From Bacillota bacterium (GTDB lineage: Bacteria > Bacillota > Sulfobacillia > Sulfobacillales > Sulfobacillaceae): a stretch of 62,921 bases of DNA. Position numbers and translations under genes: made by a program. Of the stretch, positions 8,122 to 16,713 are shown piece after piece. A model generated the notes under the pieces. That model was not told the DNA's origin, ran no database searches, and worked only from the letters and a program-made list of their open reading frames with translations. How positions within the stretch are numbered: the first letter of the stretch is position 1; every line of letters begins with the position of its first letter. The stretch lies in contig JAJYTS010000002.1 of the NCBI GenBank assembly GCA_021792935.1, positions 1 through 62,921 on the forward strand. The letters run 5' to 3'.

Positions 8122-9099
8122 GTGTCTGATAAAGGATTAACGCCGGAGCTCATGTTGGACATGTATTACCACATGGCTTTGGCTCGGGCGGTCGACGACC
8201 GGATGTGGATTTTAAACCGTCAAGGTCGCGCTCCGGTCGTGTACACGTCTAACGGGCATGAAGCGGCGCAAGTGGGTTCGGCGTTTGCCTTGAATCGCGG
8301 GGAAGACTGGATTTGTCCTTATTACCGGGATTTGGCGCTCGTATTGGCTTACGGGATGACGCCACGCGAAATTATGCTGCACCTTTTAGGTCGTGCTGAG
8401 GATCCGAACTCGGGTGGTCGACAAATGCCTGCCCACTGGGGGCACATGAAGCTTCATATTTTAACCGGAGGCTCCGTGGTTGCTACTCAGGACATTCATG
8501 CGACCGGGTTGGCTCTTGCCTCTAAAGTGCTTAAAGATGGCCGCGTTTCGGTCGCGTACTTTGGAGAAGGTTCCACGAGTCAGGGTGAGTTTCACGAGGC
8601 CTTGAACTTTGCCGCGGTACATAAGCTGCCCGTTATTTTCTTTAACGAGAATAATGGCTACGCTATTTCCGTGCCGGCCCGGAAACAAATGGCTATCCAG
8701 GATGTCGCCTCGCGTGCCGTGGGCTATGGCATGCCGGGCGTTATTGTTGACGGCAACGACCCCATCAAGGTTTATGAAGTGGTTAAGGAAGCGGCCGACC
8801 GGGCCCGTCGTGGAGACGGCCCTACCTTGATTGAGGCCAAGACCTATCGTTTTGTTCCACACTCCAGCGATGATGACGACCGCGCCTATCGGTCCCGGGA
8901 AGAGGTAGCGGAAGCGAAGAAGCGCGATCCTCTCACCGTGTTCGCGGCCTATCTCAAAGAGGCTGGAATCTTGACCGAGGACAAGTTGGCGGAGATGCAG
9001 CAGAAAATTAAGGACGCGGTTAATGACGCCACGGACTATGCGGAAAAGGCGGCATTGCCCGACCCGTCGACGCTCGCCGACCATGTGTACGGGTCTTAA
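8122..9099 (+). CDS. 2-oxo acid dehydrogenase E1 alpha subunit, copy 2
   Basis: A second E1-alpha directly after the first, with the same ThDP motif (GEGSTSQGEFHEALNFA, NENNGYAISVP) and the same HSSDDDDRAYR loop. I place the start at the GTG at 8122, because the sequence from 8103 is itself the ribosome-binding site (AGGAAGGAGAGG); an in-frame GTG at 8101 is less likely. The protein has about 325 residues. Only one E1-beta follows, so the two alpha chains may compete for it, giving alternative substrate ranges, or mix in one tetramer. Confidence 0.88.
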   Translation: MSDKGLTPELMLDMYYHMALARAVDDRMWILNRQGRAPVVYTSNGHEAAQVGSAFALNRGEDWICPYYRDLALVLAYGMTPREIMLHLLGRAEDPNSGGRQMPAHWGHMKLHILTGGSVVATQDIHATGLALASKVLKDGRVSVAYFGEGSTSQGEFHEALNFAAVHKLPVIFFNENNGYAISVPARKQMAIQDVASRAVGYGMPGVIVDGNDPIKVYEVVKEAADRARRGDGPTLIEAKTYRFVPHSSDDDDRAYRSREEVAEAKKRDPLTVFAAYLKEAGILTEDKLAEMQQKIKDAVNDATDYAEKAALPDPSTLADHVYGS

Positions 9100-9201
9100 T
9101 AGGTCGAAAATGCCCTAACAAGAGATGGTGGGCGTATTAAAACCAATCCGGATAAGGAGGGCAAAGTCCGGCCCGAGGAAAGAGCAGCCGGACAAACCAC
9201 T

Positions 9202-10185
9202 ATGGCGGTATTAAGCTATTTAGAGGCCATTCGAGAGACCTTGCGCCAGGAATTGCGGCGTGACTCGCGCATCATCATTTATGGAGAAGACGTTGGGGTC
9301 CGCGGCGGGGTATTTCGGGTCACCGAAGGGCTACAAAAGGAATTTGGTGAAGAGCGGGTTATTGATTCGCCGTTGGCGGAGGCGGCCATTATCGGAACAG
9401 CTATCGGGGCCGCCGTTAACGGGTTGCGGCCCGTTCCGGAAATTCAGTTTGCCGACTTTATTTTCCCGGCGATAAATCAAATTATTCAAGAGGCCGCCCG
9501 TATTCGCTACCGCTCCAACGGGACGTTCAGCGTGCCGTTGGTGATTCGCGCTCCGTTTGGCGGTGGCGTGCATGGCGCTTTGTATCATTCGCAGAGTGTT
9601 GAGGCGTTCTTTGCCCATGTCCCGGGGTTGAAGGTTGTGGTTCCGGGAACGCCGTACGATGCCAAGGGGCTTTTGGCGGCGGCCATTCAAGATGAAGACC
9701 CCGTCTTGTATTTCGAACACAAGGCGGCATATCGCTCGCTAAAGGGCGAGGTTCCCGACGAGCGTTATATCATTCCCATTGGCCAAGCCGATCTCAAGCG
9801 TCAAGGCCAAGATGTCTCCATCATTACGTATGGCTTAATGGTGAGTTACGCACTAAAGGCCGCCGAGGAATTGGAGAAGGAAGGAATTTCCGTGGAGGTT
9901 CTTGACCTTCGCACGGTGCGTCCTCTAGACGTAGACGCCATCTTGGAAACGGCCAAGAAGACTGGAAAGGTTCTGGTGCTGCATGAAGATAATCTTACCG
10001 GAGGTCTTGGTGGAGAAATCAGCGCCTTGATATCGGAACATGCGCTCTTTTACCTTGACGCTCCGATTATGCGTCTGGCGGGTCCGGATGTTCCAGCGAT
10101 GCCGTATAGCCCTCCTCTCGAGCACGCCTTTATGGTGACACCGGAAAAGATCCGGGATAAAGCGCGGGAATTAGCCAAGTATTAG
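9202..10185 (+). CDS. 2-oxo acid dehydrogenase E1 beta subunit
   Basis: A 327-residue transketolase-like beta chain. It has GEDVGVRGGVFRVTEGLQ, the DSPLAEAAIIGTAIGAA stretch, and VIRAPFGGGVHGALYHSQS at the E1 interface. The C-terminal half has VLDLRTVRPLDVDAI and VLVLHEDNLTGG. It completes the E1 heterotetramer with one or both alpha chains. A strong AAGGAGG lies 42 bases upstream (9154-9160) with no start codon next to it, whereas the ATG at 9202 has only a weak site. No in-frame ATG, GTG or TTG lies between them. Confidence 0.9.
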   Translation: MAVLSYLEAIRETLRQELRRDSRIIIYGEDVGVRGGVFRVTEGLQKEFGEERVIDSPLAEAAIIGTAIGAAVNGLRPVPEIQFADFIFPAINQIIQEAARIRYRSNGTFSVPLVIRAPFGGGVHGALYHSQSVEAFFAHVPGLKVVVPGTPYDAKGLLAAAIQDEDPVLYFEHKAAYRSLKGEVPDERYIIPIGQADLKRQGQDVSIITYGLMVSYALKAAEELEKEGISVEVLDLRTVRPLDVDAILETAKKTGKVLVLHEDNLTGGLGGEISALISEHALFYLDAPIMRLAGPDVPAMPYSPPLEHAFMVTPEKIRDKARELAKY

Positions 10186-10207
10186 CCAAGCGAGAGGAGG
10201 AGAGAGC

Positions 10208-11509
10208 ATGGCAATAGAAGTCGTGACAATGCCGCAATTGGGCGAGTCGGTTACGGAAGGCACCATTGGCGAGTGGCTGAAAAAAGTAGGCGACCCCGTG
10301 GAAAAATACGAGTCGCTATTGGAAGTCGCGACCGATAAGGTGAATGCCGAGGTGCCGTCGCCCATTGGTGGCAAAATAGCCAAGATATTGGTGGATCCGG
10401 GAGTAACCGTTCCCATTGGCACGCCTATTTGTGAAATTGAGGTCGAAGGCTCTGGCGCGGGTCAGGAGGCTGCGGCTGGCGTAACCCCGGCAGCCGAGAC
10501 GCTGGCGAATGCTCCCGCACCAACAACGCCCCCTGTTACGGCTGGTGCCGCTTCATCAGCAGTTGAAGGTCGAGGGCGATTTTCGCCAGCGGTCCGCCGT
10601 TTGGCGCAAGAGTATGGGATCGATCCGGGCCAGATCGCGGGGACCGGAGCGGGCGGGCGCGTTACCCGAAATGACGTTTTGCGGGTGGCGCAGGAGAAGC
10701 CTGCCTCTAAGCCGGCCGCAGCAGTAGGCACGGCACCAGCCCCAGCTCCAGCGGCTGCGTCGGCACCCCAACCAGCCGTTTTGTTGGAATCCGCGCCGGC
10801 TGTCATAGACGAAGGCGACATAGTTCAGCCCTTGTCTTCCGTTCGCAAAGTGATTGCCGAGCGGATGGTTCGCTCTAAGCAAACCGTCCCCCATGCCTGG
10901 CTCATGGCGGAAGTGGATGTGACTGGCTTGGTGGAACTACGGGAGCGCATTAAAGACGAGTTTAAGGGTCGCGAAGGAATTTCCCTAACCTACCTGCCCT
11001 TCATGCTTCGGGCGGTGGTAGAAGGCTTGCGGGCCGTGCCGGAAATGAATGCGCAGTGGAACAATGACAGCATCGTGTTGAAGAAGTCTATCAACATTGG
11101 CATGGCTGCCGCGACAGACCGCGGACTCATTGTGCCGGTGGTGAGGAATGCTGACCAAAAGAATGTGGTAGGACTGGCGCAGGCCACTCAAGATTTGGTG
11201 CGGCGGTCACGGGCCGGGCGTCTAACGTTGGACGATTTGTCGGGCGGCACCTTTACGGTCGACAACACCGGGGCGGTGGGCACCGTATTGACCTACCCTG
11301 TCATCAACGCGCCTGAAGCGGGAATTGTCACCATGGAATCCATCGTTAAGCGTCCCGTGGTGGTGGGTGGAATGATTGCGGTTCGCTCCATGGTCAATGT
11401 CTGTCTGTCATTTGATCATCGGGTTGTCGACGGAGCGGAAGCCGGGAAGTTCATTCAAGTGGTCAAGAAGCATTTGGAAGCGATCGGACCGGACACTTCC
11501 ATTTATTAA
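10208..11509 (+). CDS. Dihydrolipoamide acyltransferase (E2)
   Basis: The core of the complex, 433 residues. The N-terminal lipoyl domain carries EVATDKVNAEV, with Lys44 as the lipoylation site. An Ala/Pro-rich linker follows, then a peripheral-subunit-binding domain at about 125-160 (FSPAVRRLAQEYGIDP). A second Ala/Pro linker precedes the catalytic domain ending in SFDHRVVDGAEAGKF, with the catalytic His404 and Asp408. It transfers the acyl group to CoA. A strong GAGGAGGAGAG ribosome-binding site precedes the ATG. lipB downstream fits its need for lipoylation. Confidence 0.93.
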   Translation: MAIEVVTMPQLGESVTEGTIGEWLKKVGDPVEKYESLLEVATDKVNAEVPSPIGGKIAKILVDPGVTVPIGTPICEIEVEGSGAGQEAAAGVTPAAETLANAPAPTTPPVTAGAASSAVEGRGRFSPAVRRLAQEYGIDPGQIAGTGAGGRVTRNDVLRVAQEKPASKPAAAVGTAPAPAPAAASAPQPAVLLESAPAVIDEGDIVQPLSSVRKVIAERMVRSKQTVPHAWLMAEVDVTGLVELRERIKDEFKGREGISLTYLPFMLRAVVEGLRAVPEMNAQWNNDSIVLKKSINIGMAAATDRGLIVPVVRNADQKNVVGLAQATQDLVRRSRAGRLTLDDLSGGTFTVDNTGAVGTVLTYPVINAPEAGIVTMESIVKRPVVVGGMIAVRSMVNVCLSFDHRVVDGAEAGKFIQVVKKHLEAIGPDTSIY

Positions 11510-11517
11510 GAAGTCCG

Positions 11518-11560
11518 AAACCAAGGCGCTGGAATTCACTGGATTCCGGTCCCTTGGTTT
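11518..11560 (+). terminator. Inverted repeat after E2, possible terminator or attenuator
   Basis: AAACCAAGG (11518-11526) and CCTTGGTTT (11552-11560) can form a 9-bp stem enclosing a smaller imperfect GGAATTC/GGATTCC stem. It follows the E2 stop directly and precedes lipB. The right arm ends in TTT but there is no long T-tract, so termination is likely partial at best. Confidence 0.45.
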
Positions 11561-11601
11561 GTGATGGGCTTCACGCACTCTGTTCACCTGGGAGGTGCAG
11601 C

Positions 11602-12282
11602 ATGGCAGAGGCTAACTTAGTGCAACTGGGCCGCATGTCCTACCAGGAAGCCTGGAATTTGCAGCGCCGGGTGGGGGAGGGCGTCGGTTCGGGAGCTTTA
11701 CTGGATACCGTTTTGTTGGTCGAGCATCCGCCCGTGTATACGGTGGGCCGCTCCGCCCACGGGTCACTAGAAAATTTGCTGTGGGATGAAAAGCGGCGGC
11801 AAGCTGAAGGCATTGACCTTTTTATGGTCGACCGTGGTGGCGATATCACCTATCACGGCCCCGGCCAGTTGGTGGGATATCCTATTTTGAACCTGTCGCA
11901 TCACGGCAAGGACTTGCACCGTTATCTGCGCTTTTTGGAAGAATCCCTTATACGGGCGTTGCAGCATTTTGGTATTTGGGCAGGGCGCATGCCTCCTCAT
12001 ACCGGTGTCTGGGTTGGCGACGAAAAAGTGGCAGCAATCGGGGTGAAGGCGAGCCATTGGATTACGCAGCACGGCTTTGCCTTAAACGTCTCCCCTCAAC
12101 TCGAGCATTTTTTGGGAATTGTTCCCTGCGGCATCGAGGATAAGGGGGTCACCTCGATGGAGCGTTTACTGGGCCGACAGGTAAGTTTGCAGGAAGTGAC
12201 TCCGATGGTTGTCGAGCAATTAGCCCGCGTTTTTGAATTTCAGTTTCGGCATGTGACCCCGGCTGATTTGAATATCGAATAG
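11602..12282 (+). CDS. lipB: Octanoyl-[acyl-carrier protein]:protein N-octanoyltransferase LipB
   Basis: It transfers octanoate from ACP to lipoyl domains, the first step of lipoate synthesis. The signature DRGGDITYHGPGQLVGYP is complete. The catalytic pair is present: the Lys in KVAAIGVKASHW and the Cys in GIVPCGI. The start is the ATG at 11602 behind GGGAGGTG; a longer frame from 11554 would begin inside the inverted repeat. The protein has 226 residues. Its position right after E2 suggests it serves this dehydrogenase complex. Confidence 0.92.
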   Translation: MAEANLVQLGRMSYQEAWNLQRRVGEGVGSGALLDTVLLVEHPPVYTVGRSAHGSLENLLWDEKRRQAEGIDLFMVDRGGDITYHGPGQLVGYPILNLSHHGKDLHRYLRFLEESLIRALQHFGIWAGRMPPHTGVWVGDEKVAAIGVKASHWITQHGFALNVSPQLEHFLGIVPCGIEDKGVTSMERLLGRQVSLQEVTPMVVEQLARVFEFQFRHVTPADLNIE

Positions 12283-12324
12283 TAATCCAGTAGGGCGCAG
12301 CAAGAGTGAGGCGGAGGTGATGAC

Positions 12325-13044
12325 GTGGCTGGTGAGTTGCCTCAGCACTCGGAAGCAAAAGTTCATACTCCTCGGGCGCGTTCCATTCGGGAAGTCGTCT
12401 TTGGGGTTAATGACGGGCTGGTATCCATTACCGGCATCATTGTGGGCGTTACCGCATCCCGGCTGTCTTCTCATCAGATCATCATCGCGGGTCTAGCCGC
12501 CGTTATTGCCGCCGCGGTTTCTATGGCGCTTGGCCAGTACTTGTCGACCGTGGCGCAAAACGAATATTTTATGGCGGAGCGGCGCCGTGAATACCAAGAA
12601 GTGGAAGATATTCCCGACGAGGAGCGGCGCGAGGTGGAGACCATCTTTCGTGATCAAGGCTTCACCCACGCGGAAGTAAACATCTTGACTAATCGGGTCA
12701 CGGCCGATCGCGACCGTTGGGTGGACTTTATGATGAAGGAAGAACTGGGAATTTTAATGGATTCGTTAGATAGCCCGTGGTCCAGTTCTTTGGTGATGGG
12801 AGTGGCAGTGGTTGCGGGTGCCGTGCCGCCGATCCTGCCCTACCTGCTCATTCACAACACGCAGGTGGCGGAGAAGTGGGCGATTGTGTTGGCGGTGATT
12901 GTGGCGTTCGGGTTAGGGGCTTTGAAGGCTAAGGTGGCAAAATCAACATGGTGGAAGAGCGGAATGCAATTTCTGTTGGTCACGGCGGCCGCCGTGGTGG
13001 TAGGGGTAGCGGGCGGTACTCTGTTGGGACGGATTTTTGGTTAG
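12325..13044 (+). CDS. VIT1/CCC1-family iron/manganese transporter
   Basis: A 239-residue membrane protein. The family N-terminus is clear: IREVVFGVNDGLVSITGIIVG on TM1, then AVSMALGQYLSTVAQNEYF. A charged cytosolic segment follows (residues about 85-145, rich in Glu/Arg, the metal-binding domain of the family), then three more hydrophobic segments. Relatives move Fe2+/Mn2+ out of the cytosol. The start is a GTG at 12325 with GGAGGTGAT upstream. It follows lipB by about 40 bases. Confidence 0.88.
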   Translation: MAGELPQHSEAKVHTPRARSIREVVFGVNDGLVSITGIIVGVTASRLSSHQIIIAGLAAVIAAAVSMALGQYLSTVAQNEYFMAERRREYQEVEDIPDEERREVETIFRDQGFTHAEVNILTNRVTADRDRWVDFMMKEELGILMDSLDSPWSSSLVMGVAVVAGAVPPILPYLLIHNTQVAEKWAIVLAVIVAFGLGALKAKVAKSTWWKSGMQFLLVTAAAVVVGVAGGTLLGRIFG

Positions 13045-13055
13045 GTGACGCCTCT

Positions 13056-13157
13056 TTGCTCTATGAGGCCTTATTGATTGATCTGGCCGAGGAAGAGGAT
13101 GAGGCCGGGGCCGAACGGTTTGACCCCGAGCACGCGGCGATTCGTCGGCGGGCTTAA
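13056..13157 (+). CDS. Possible small acidic protein (33 aa)
   Basis: A TTG at 13056 with AGGTGA at 13043-13048 opens a short frame reading LLYEALLIDLAEEEDEAG and ending in HAAIRRRA. It is strongly acidic with a basic tail and has no recognised domain. The only support is the ribosome-binding-site spacing and the non-random composition. It may equally be noise downstream of the VIT gene. Confidence 0.25.
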   Translation: MLYEALLIDLAEEEDEAGAERFDPEHAAIRRRA

Positions 13158-13217
13158 GTGCTGGGTCGGCGATCGTCAAATCTTTTTCGAAGATCTTCTA
13201 TCTCCTTCTCACCCTCC

Positions 13218-14279
13218 CTATACCAAGTTTGACCGGCTGGGGTTTTGCGCGGCTTGTTCATCCGTAGACCGCGACGAAGATCCGTGTGGCGTCAGCAGGG
13301 CATAGCCAGCCAGGATTAACAATAGGATGGCGCCGCTATTGGCATCGGTTCCCATTCCTCCCAGCACACCGAAGTCTTGGCCAAGCCACCACGTTAAGAA
13401 TGTGATTAAGGTGGTCACGCCCCAGGTCAAAGGCGATTTGGGAAATATCACCCAAAGCAGCGCCAAGATGCCAAAGATGGCAACCAAGGTGCCATTCCAC
13501 GCGATCGGATGGGCATGGATTAAGTGAGCCCAGATATATAACGGAGCGGACAATACCTCTGGTTGTGGTGCCTGCGCCATGCTGAGCACCCCATGATAGA
13601 GGCTGGCGCCCCACCATCCTGATGCTGGCAGGACTTGAAGTACCGTGCTAAGTCCCCATAGCCCGGCAAATCCCCAGCGAAGCCCCCGGCTAGCCCGGCT
13701 ATTCCAGTTTTCCGCTGGCAATAAAAGCAGAATGGCGACCAAAATATAGAAAAGCACCGAACCGGGACTGCCGGCGATGACCCAACTACCTTCCACGAAA
13801 AGACTTCCCATCGCTTCCCCGACTATCCAGACAATCAATCCCCACCCGAGCGACATCCAAAGGGCCCGGCGTCGCCATACGCTTAACCCCCCCAACAAAA
13901 TCATGAGGCCGATGGTAATTTGGACCCACACGGCGACTTCATTCCAAGCCACGGGATTCCAGGCCCAGAGGCGAATCCCCAGTTTGATGGCAAATGCCAG
14001 CGGGGCGGGCTGGCTTTGGATTGAGGGAGCTAAAATCCCGTTGATGAAATGGGTGTTCATGAGTGGTTGGGCTTGCAAAAGTCCGTCTAATATCCATAGT
14101 CCAGCTAGACCACGCGCCAACCATCGATAGGCTTGGGGATACGGATAGTCCGTCGCGTTATGGCACTGTCTTTGTCGGCGGACCCAAACTGCGACCGTGA
14201 TTATGCCGACCATGGCGAGGACCGCGAAAACCTGATAAAAACGCACTATCGCTATGGCTGACGGCAGGGCCCTCCCCAT
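13218..14279 (-). CDS. Integral membrane protein with internal duplication
   Basis: A 353-residue protein with about ten hydrophobic segments. Two halves repeat each other: RGLAGLWILDGLLQAQPLM...QSQPAPL near residues 50-110 matches RWGFAGLWGLSTVLQVLP...QAPQPEVLSAPL near 190-250, each followed by a WNPVAWNE/HPIAWNG element and another hydrophobic stretch. AAGGAGTGAAGG precedes the ATG at 14279. I do not recognise a characterised family. The C-terminal 30 residues are polar and likely cytosolic. A transport or quinone-linked role is possible but unsupported. Confidence 0.7.
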   Translation of the reverse strand: MGRALPSAIAIVRFYQVFAVLAMVGIITVAVWVRRQRQCHNATDYPYPQAYRWLARGLAGLWILDGLLQAQPLMNTHFINGILAPSIQSQPAPLAFAIKLGIRLWAWNPVAWNEVAVWVQITIGLMILLGGLSVWRRRALWMSLGWGLIVWIVGEAMGSLFVEGSWVIAGSPGSVLFYILVAILLLLPAENWNSRASRGLRWGFAGLWGLSTVLQVLPASGWWGASLYHGVLSMAQAPQPEVLSAPLYIWAHLIHAHPIAWNGTLVAIFGILALLWVIFPKSPLTWGVTTLITFLTWWLGQDFGVLGGMGTDANSGAILLLILAGYALLTPHGSSSRSTDEQAAQNPSRSNLV

Positions 14280-14388
14280 GGGCCTTCACTCCTTGTTAGA
14301 TTCCTAGAATAGTCAAAAGTTATTAAAAGGATAGCATAATCTGGGAATTGGCGTTGGAAGCGGATAGGGCACGAGTCTTGTGCGACAT

Positions 14389-16476
14389 TTAGGGACCGCT
14401 GGCGTGGATGATGGATTGCAAAGTGTTGGAATAACCTCCGTAGGAACCCGAGTTGGAGAAGCGAGAGCCGTTTCCGCATCCGGGGCTTACCCCGGTAGGC
14501 TCGTGGCCGCTAATAAACACTTCCTGAGAGGTGCTGCCGCAACACCCATTGGCGAGCAATCCGGTGGTGTTGCAGATGGTGCGGGTAACAATGCCGCTTG
14601 GCTTGGAAAAGTAAGTGGGCGGAACATTGCTCAGAGCATCGGCCATGAAGTGCGCCCATACGGGTCCGGCACCGTGATCGCCGGTCAAGCCAATCGGGGA
14701 GTTGTTGTCATTGCCCACCCACACTGCAGCCGTTAATTGCGGGGTAAAACCCACCAACCAGCTATCACGTTGCAGAGAAGAGGTTCCGGTTTTCGCTGCT
14801 GCGGGACGGCCTTGCAAGATGGCGTTTAGATTATGCGCGGTACCGTTCTGGTTAAGGAGCGGCGCGTGAAAAAGATTTTGCGTCACGAAGGCGGTTTGCG
14901 GGGTTAGCACTGAGGTTCGGCTGGGGGGAGAGGCTTGGTAAACGACATGGCCCTGAGAATCGCGCACTTGCAGCACCGCCCTTGGTTGCACGCGATAACC
15001 GCCGTTCGCGAGTGGCGCCACCCCGGCGGCCATTTCCAGGGGTGTTACCGAGGATGAGCCTAGCGCGGTGGTTAAATTATTGGCCAATGGGCTGGTAATT
15101 CCCATGGCGTGGGCGGTGGAAATCATTTGCGACGGCGAGACCGTGTTCATCCATTTTAGGGCGACAATATTGTCAGATAGAGCAATCGCCCGGCGAATCG
15201 TTAATGGTCCGTTATACACGTCGCCGAAGTTATGGGGCACATACCACTGGCCGTTTCCCGCAGGAAACCGAACCGGCGCGGAATTCTTTACGGCTGAGGT
15301 TGAGTAGCCATCTTGGATGACCCTGCTGTAGAGGAAATATTTCATGGCGGACCCCGGTTGCCGGGCGGACTGGGTGGCCCGATCAAACGAGGAATTGCTA
15401 TAGCTGTCGCTGCCGACCAAGGCTTCAACATATCCATTTTGGGGGTTAATGGCCGCCAAGGCGGTTTGTGGCTCAAAAACCCCTTTCACTTTGCCATTTA
15501 TGGGGGCGTAGGCGGCAATGTCGCGTTGCGCCGCCTGTTGCGCCGTCCAACTCATGGTGGTGGTGACGCGGTATCCTCCGGTATATAAGCGGCTGCCAAC
15601 ACCAGGATCGATTTGCTGTAGCCGTTGCGCCACAAATTGCGTAAAAAACGGGGCGCGATTGCCCAACGGAGTGGTGGGATTGAGGCCCAAAGGCGCGTTC
15701 ATGGCAGCCTGAGCCGTAGGCTGACTAATATAATTCAATTTAGCCATGCGGGAGAGAACCAAATTGCGCCGCGCCAGCGAGGCGCTGGGATTAATAAGGG
15801 GATCATAATAGCTGGGGGCGTTGACGAGTCCCGCCAGCAGTGCGGCTTGGGGGAGTGACAGAGTGGACGCGCCATGCCCAAAATAGCGCTCAGAGGCGGC
15901 TTGCACGCCGTAGGTTCCTTCGCCAAAATAGACGTCATTCAGATACATGGTGATGAGGTCTTTTTTAGAATAGATGGTGGACAGCTTTAGGGCGAAAAAA
16001 AGTTCTTTGAATTTTCGAGTGAGGGTGCGGCGATTGGATAAATAGAGATTTTTCGCCAGTTGCTGGGTGAGGGTGCTGCCCCCTTGAAGAATTTTGCGAT
16101 GGGCCACATCGGTGGCGGCGGCCCGTAAAATCCCCACGGGATCGAATGCTGGCTCGATCCAAAAAGTATCGTCCTCAATGGCCACGAGGGCATTTTGCAT
16201 CACTGGGGGAATTTGCCCATAGATCACCGGCATGCGGTTGATACTGGAATAGACCACGCTGACCAATTTGCCGTGTTGATCATAGATGGTGGTGTCGGCC
16301 GGAAGATTGGGAGGGGGGACAAATGCCCAGACAGTGGGAATGAGGACTATGCCAGCCGCGATAACGAGGGCGGGCAGGCTAATGACCGCTCCAGTCCCCC
16401 GGATCTTGTCCCAAACGGACGCCAGGTACGGATGAAGTCTATCGTTAGATGCTTTGCGGTGGCGTCCGGGCGCCAT
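14389..16476 (-). CDS. Class A penicillin-binding protein (PBP1A-type)
   Basis: A bifunctional peptidoglycan glycosyltransferase/transpeptidase of about 695 residues. It has one N-terminal TM (LPALVIAAGIVLIPTVWAFV). The GT51 domain has AIEDDTFWIEPAFDPVG with the catalytic Glu, then GGSTLTQQLAKNLYLS. The transpeptidase has SAMK (SxxK), SDN in ALSDNIVALKW, and KTGTSS. I start at the ATG at 16476, which follows GGGGGCGGGAGC; 22 more in-frame residues upstream seem untranslated. The C-terminal tail has a Cys-rich TICNTTGLLANGCCG segment. It is divergent from an MFS gene. Confidence 0.92.
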   Translation of the reverse strand: MAPGRHRKASNDRLHPYLASVWDKIRGTGAVISLPALVIAAGIVLIPTVWAFVPPPNLPADTTIYDQHGKLVSVVYSSINRMPVIYGQIPPVMQNALVAIEDDTFWIEPAFDPVGILRAAATDVAHRKILQGGSTLTQQLAKNLYLSNRRTLTRKFKELFFALKLSTIYSKKDLITMYLNDVYFGEGTYGVQAASERYFGHGASTLSLPQAALLAGLVNAPSYYDPLINPSASLARRNLVLSRMAKLNYISQPTAQAAMNAPLGLNPTTPLGNRAPFFTQFVAQRLQQIDPGVGSRLYTGGYRVTTTMSWTAQQAAQRDIAAYAPINGKVKGVFEPQTALAAINPQNGYVEALVGSDSYSNSSFDRATQSARQPGSAMKYFLYSRVIQDGYSTSAVKNSAPVRFPAGNGQWYVPHNFGDVYNGPLTIRRAIALSDNIVALKWMNTVSPSQMISTAHAMGITSPLANNLTTALGSSSVTPLEMAAGVAPLANGGYRVQPRAVLQVRDSQGHVVYQASPPSRTSVLTPQTAFVTQNLFHAPLLNQNGTAHNLNAILQGRPAAAKTGTSSLQRDSWLVGFTPQLTAAVWVGNDNNSPIGLTGDHGAGPVWAHFMADALSNVPPTYFSKPSGIVTRTICNTTGLLANGCCGSTSQEVFISGHEPTGVSPGCGNGSRFSNSGSYGGYSNTLQSIIHASGP

Positions 16477-16713
16477 GCTCCCGCCCCCTTTGCCAATAGT
16501 ATGGCAACGGCGGGGAGCGTTACTCGTAAAGGAATGGAACACGCGGAGGTTTTTACGGAGCGGATCGGCCCGTCGGGTTTTGTCTCATGGCTTTTTAGAA
16601 ATTCTTCCGAAAGCAACTTAGCGTATAGCCGTCCCGCGCGCCACAATTTTCGCCCCCGGGCATACGCCGAAGGTCTTATGGTCGTCTCCAAGCCCCTCCG
16701 CTAGGATGGATCC

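Noticed and set aside
8461-9084. 207-codon open frame antisense to the second E1-alpha gene
   Set aside because: It is a shadow of a strongly conserved gene, with no ribosome-binding site or known domain.
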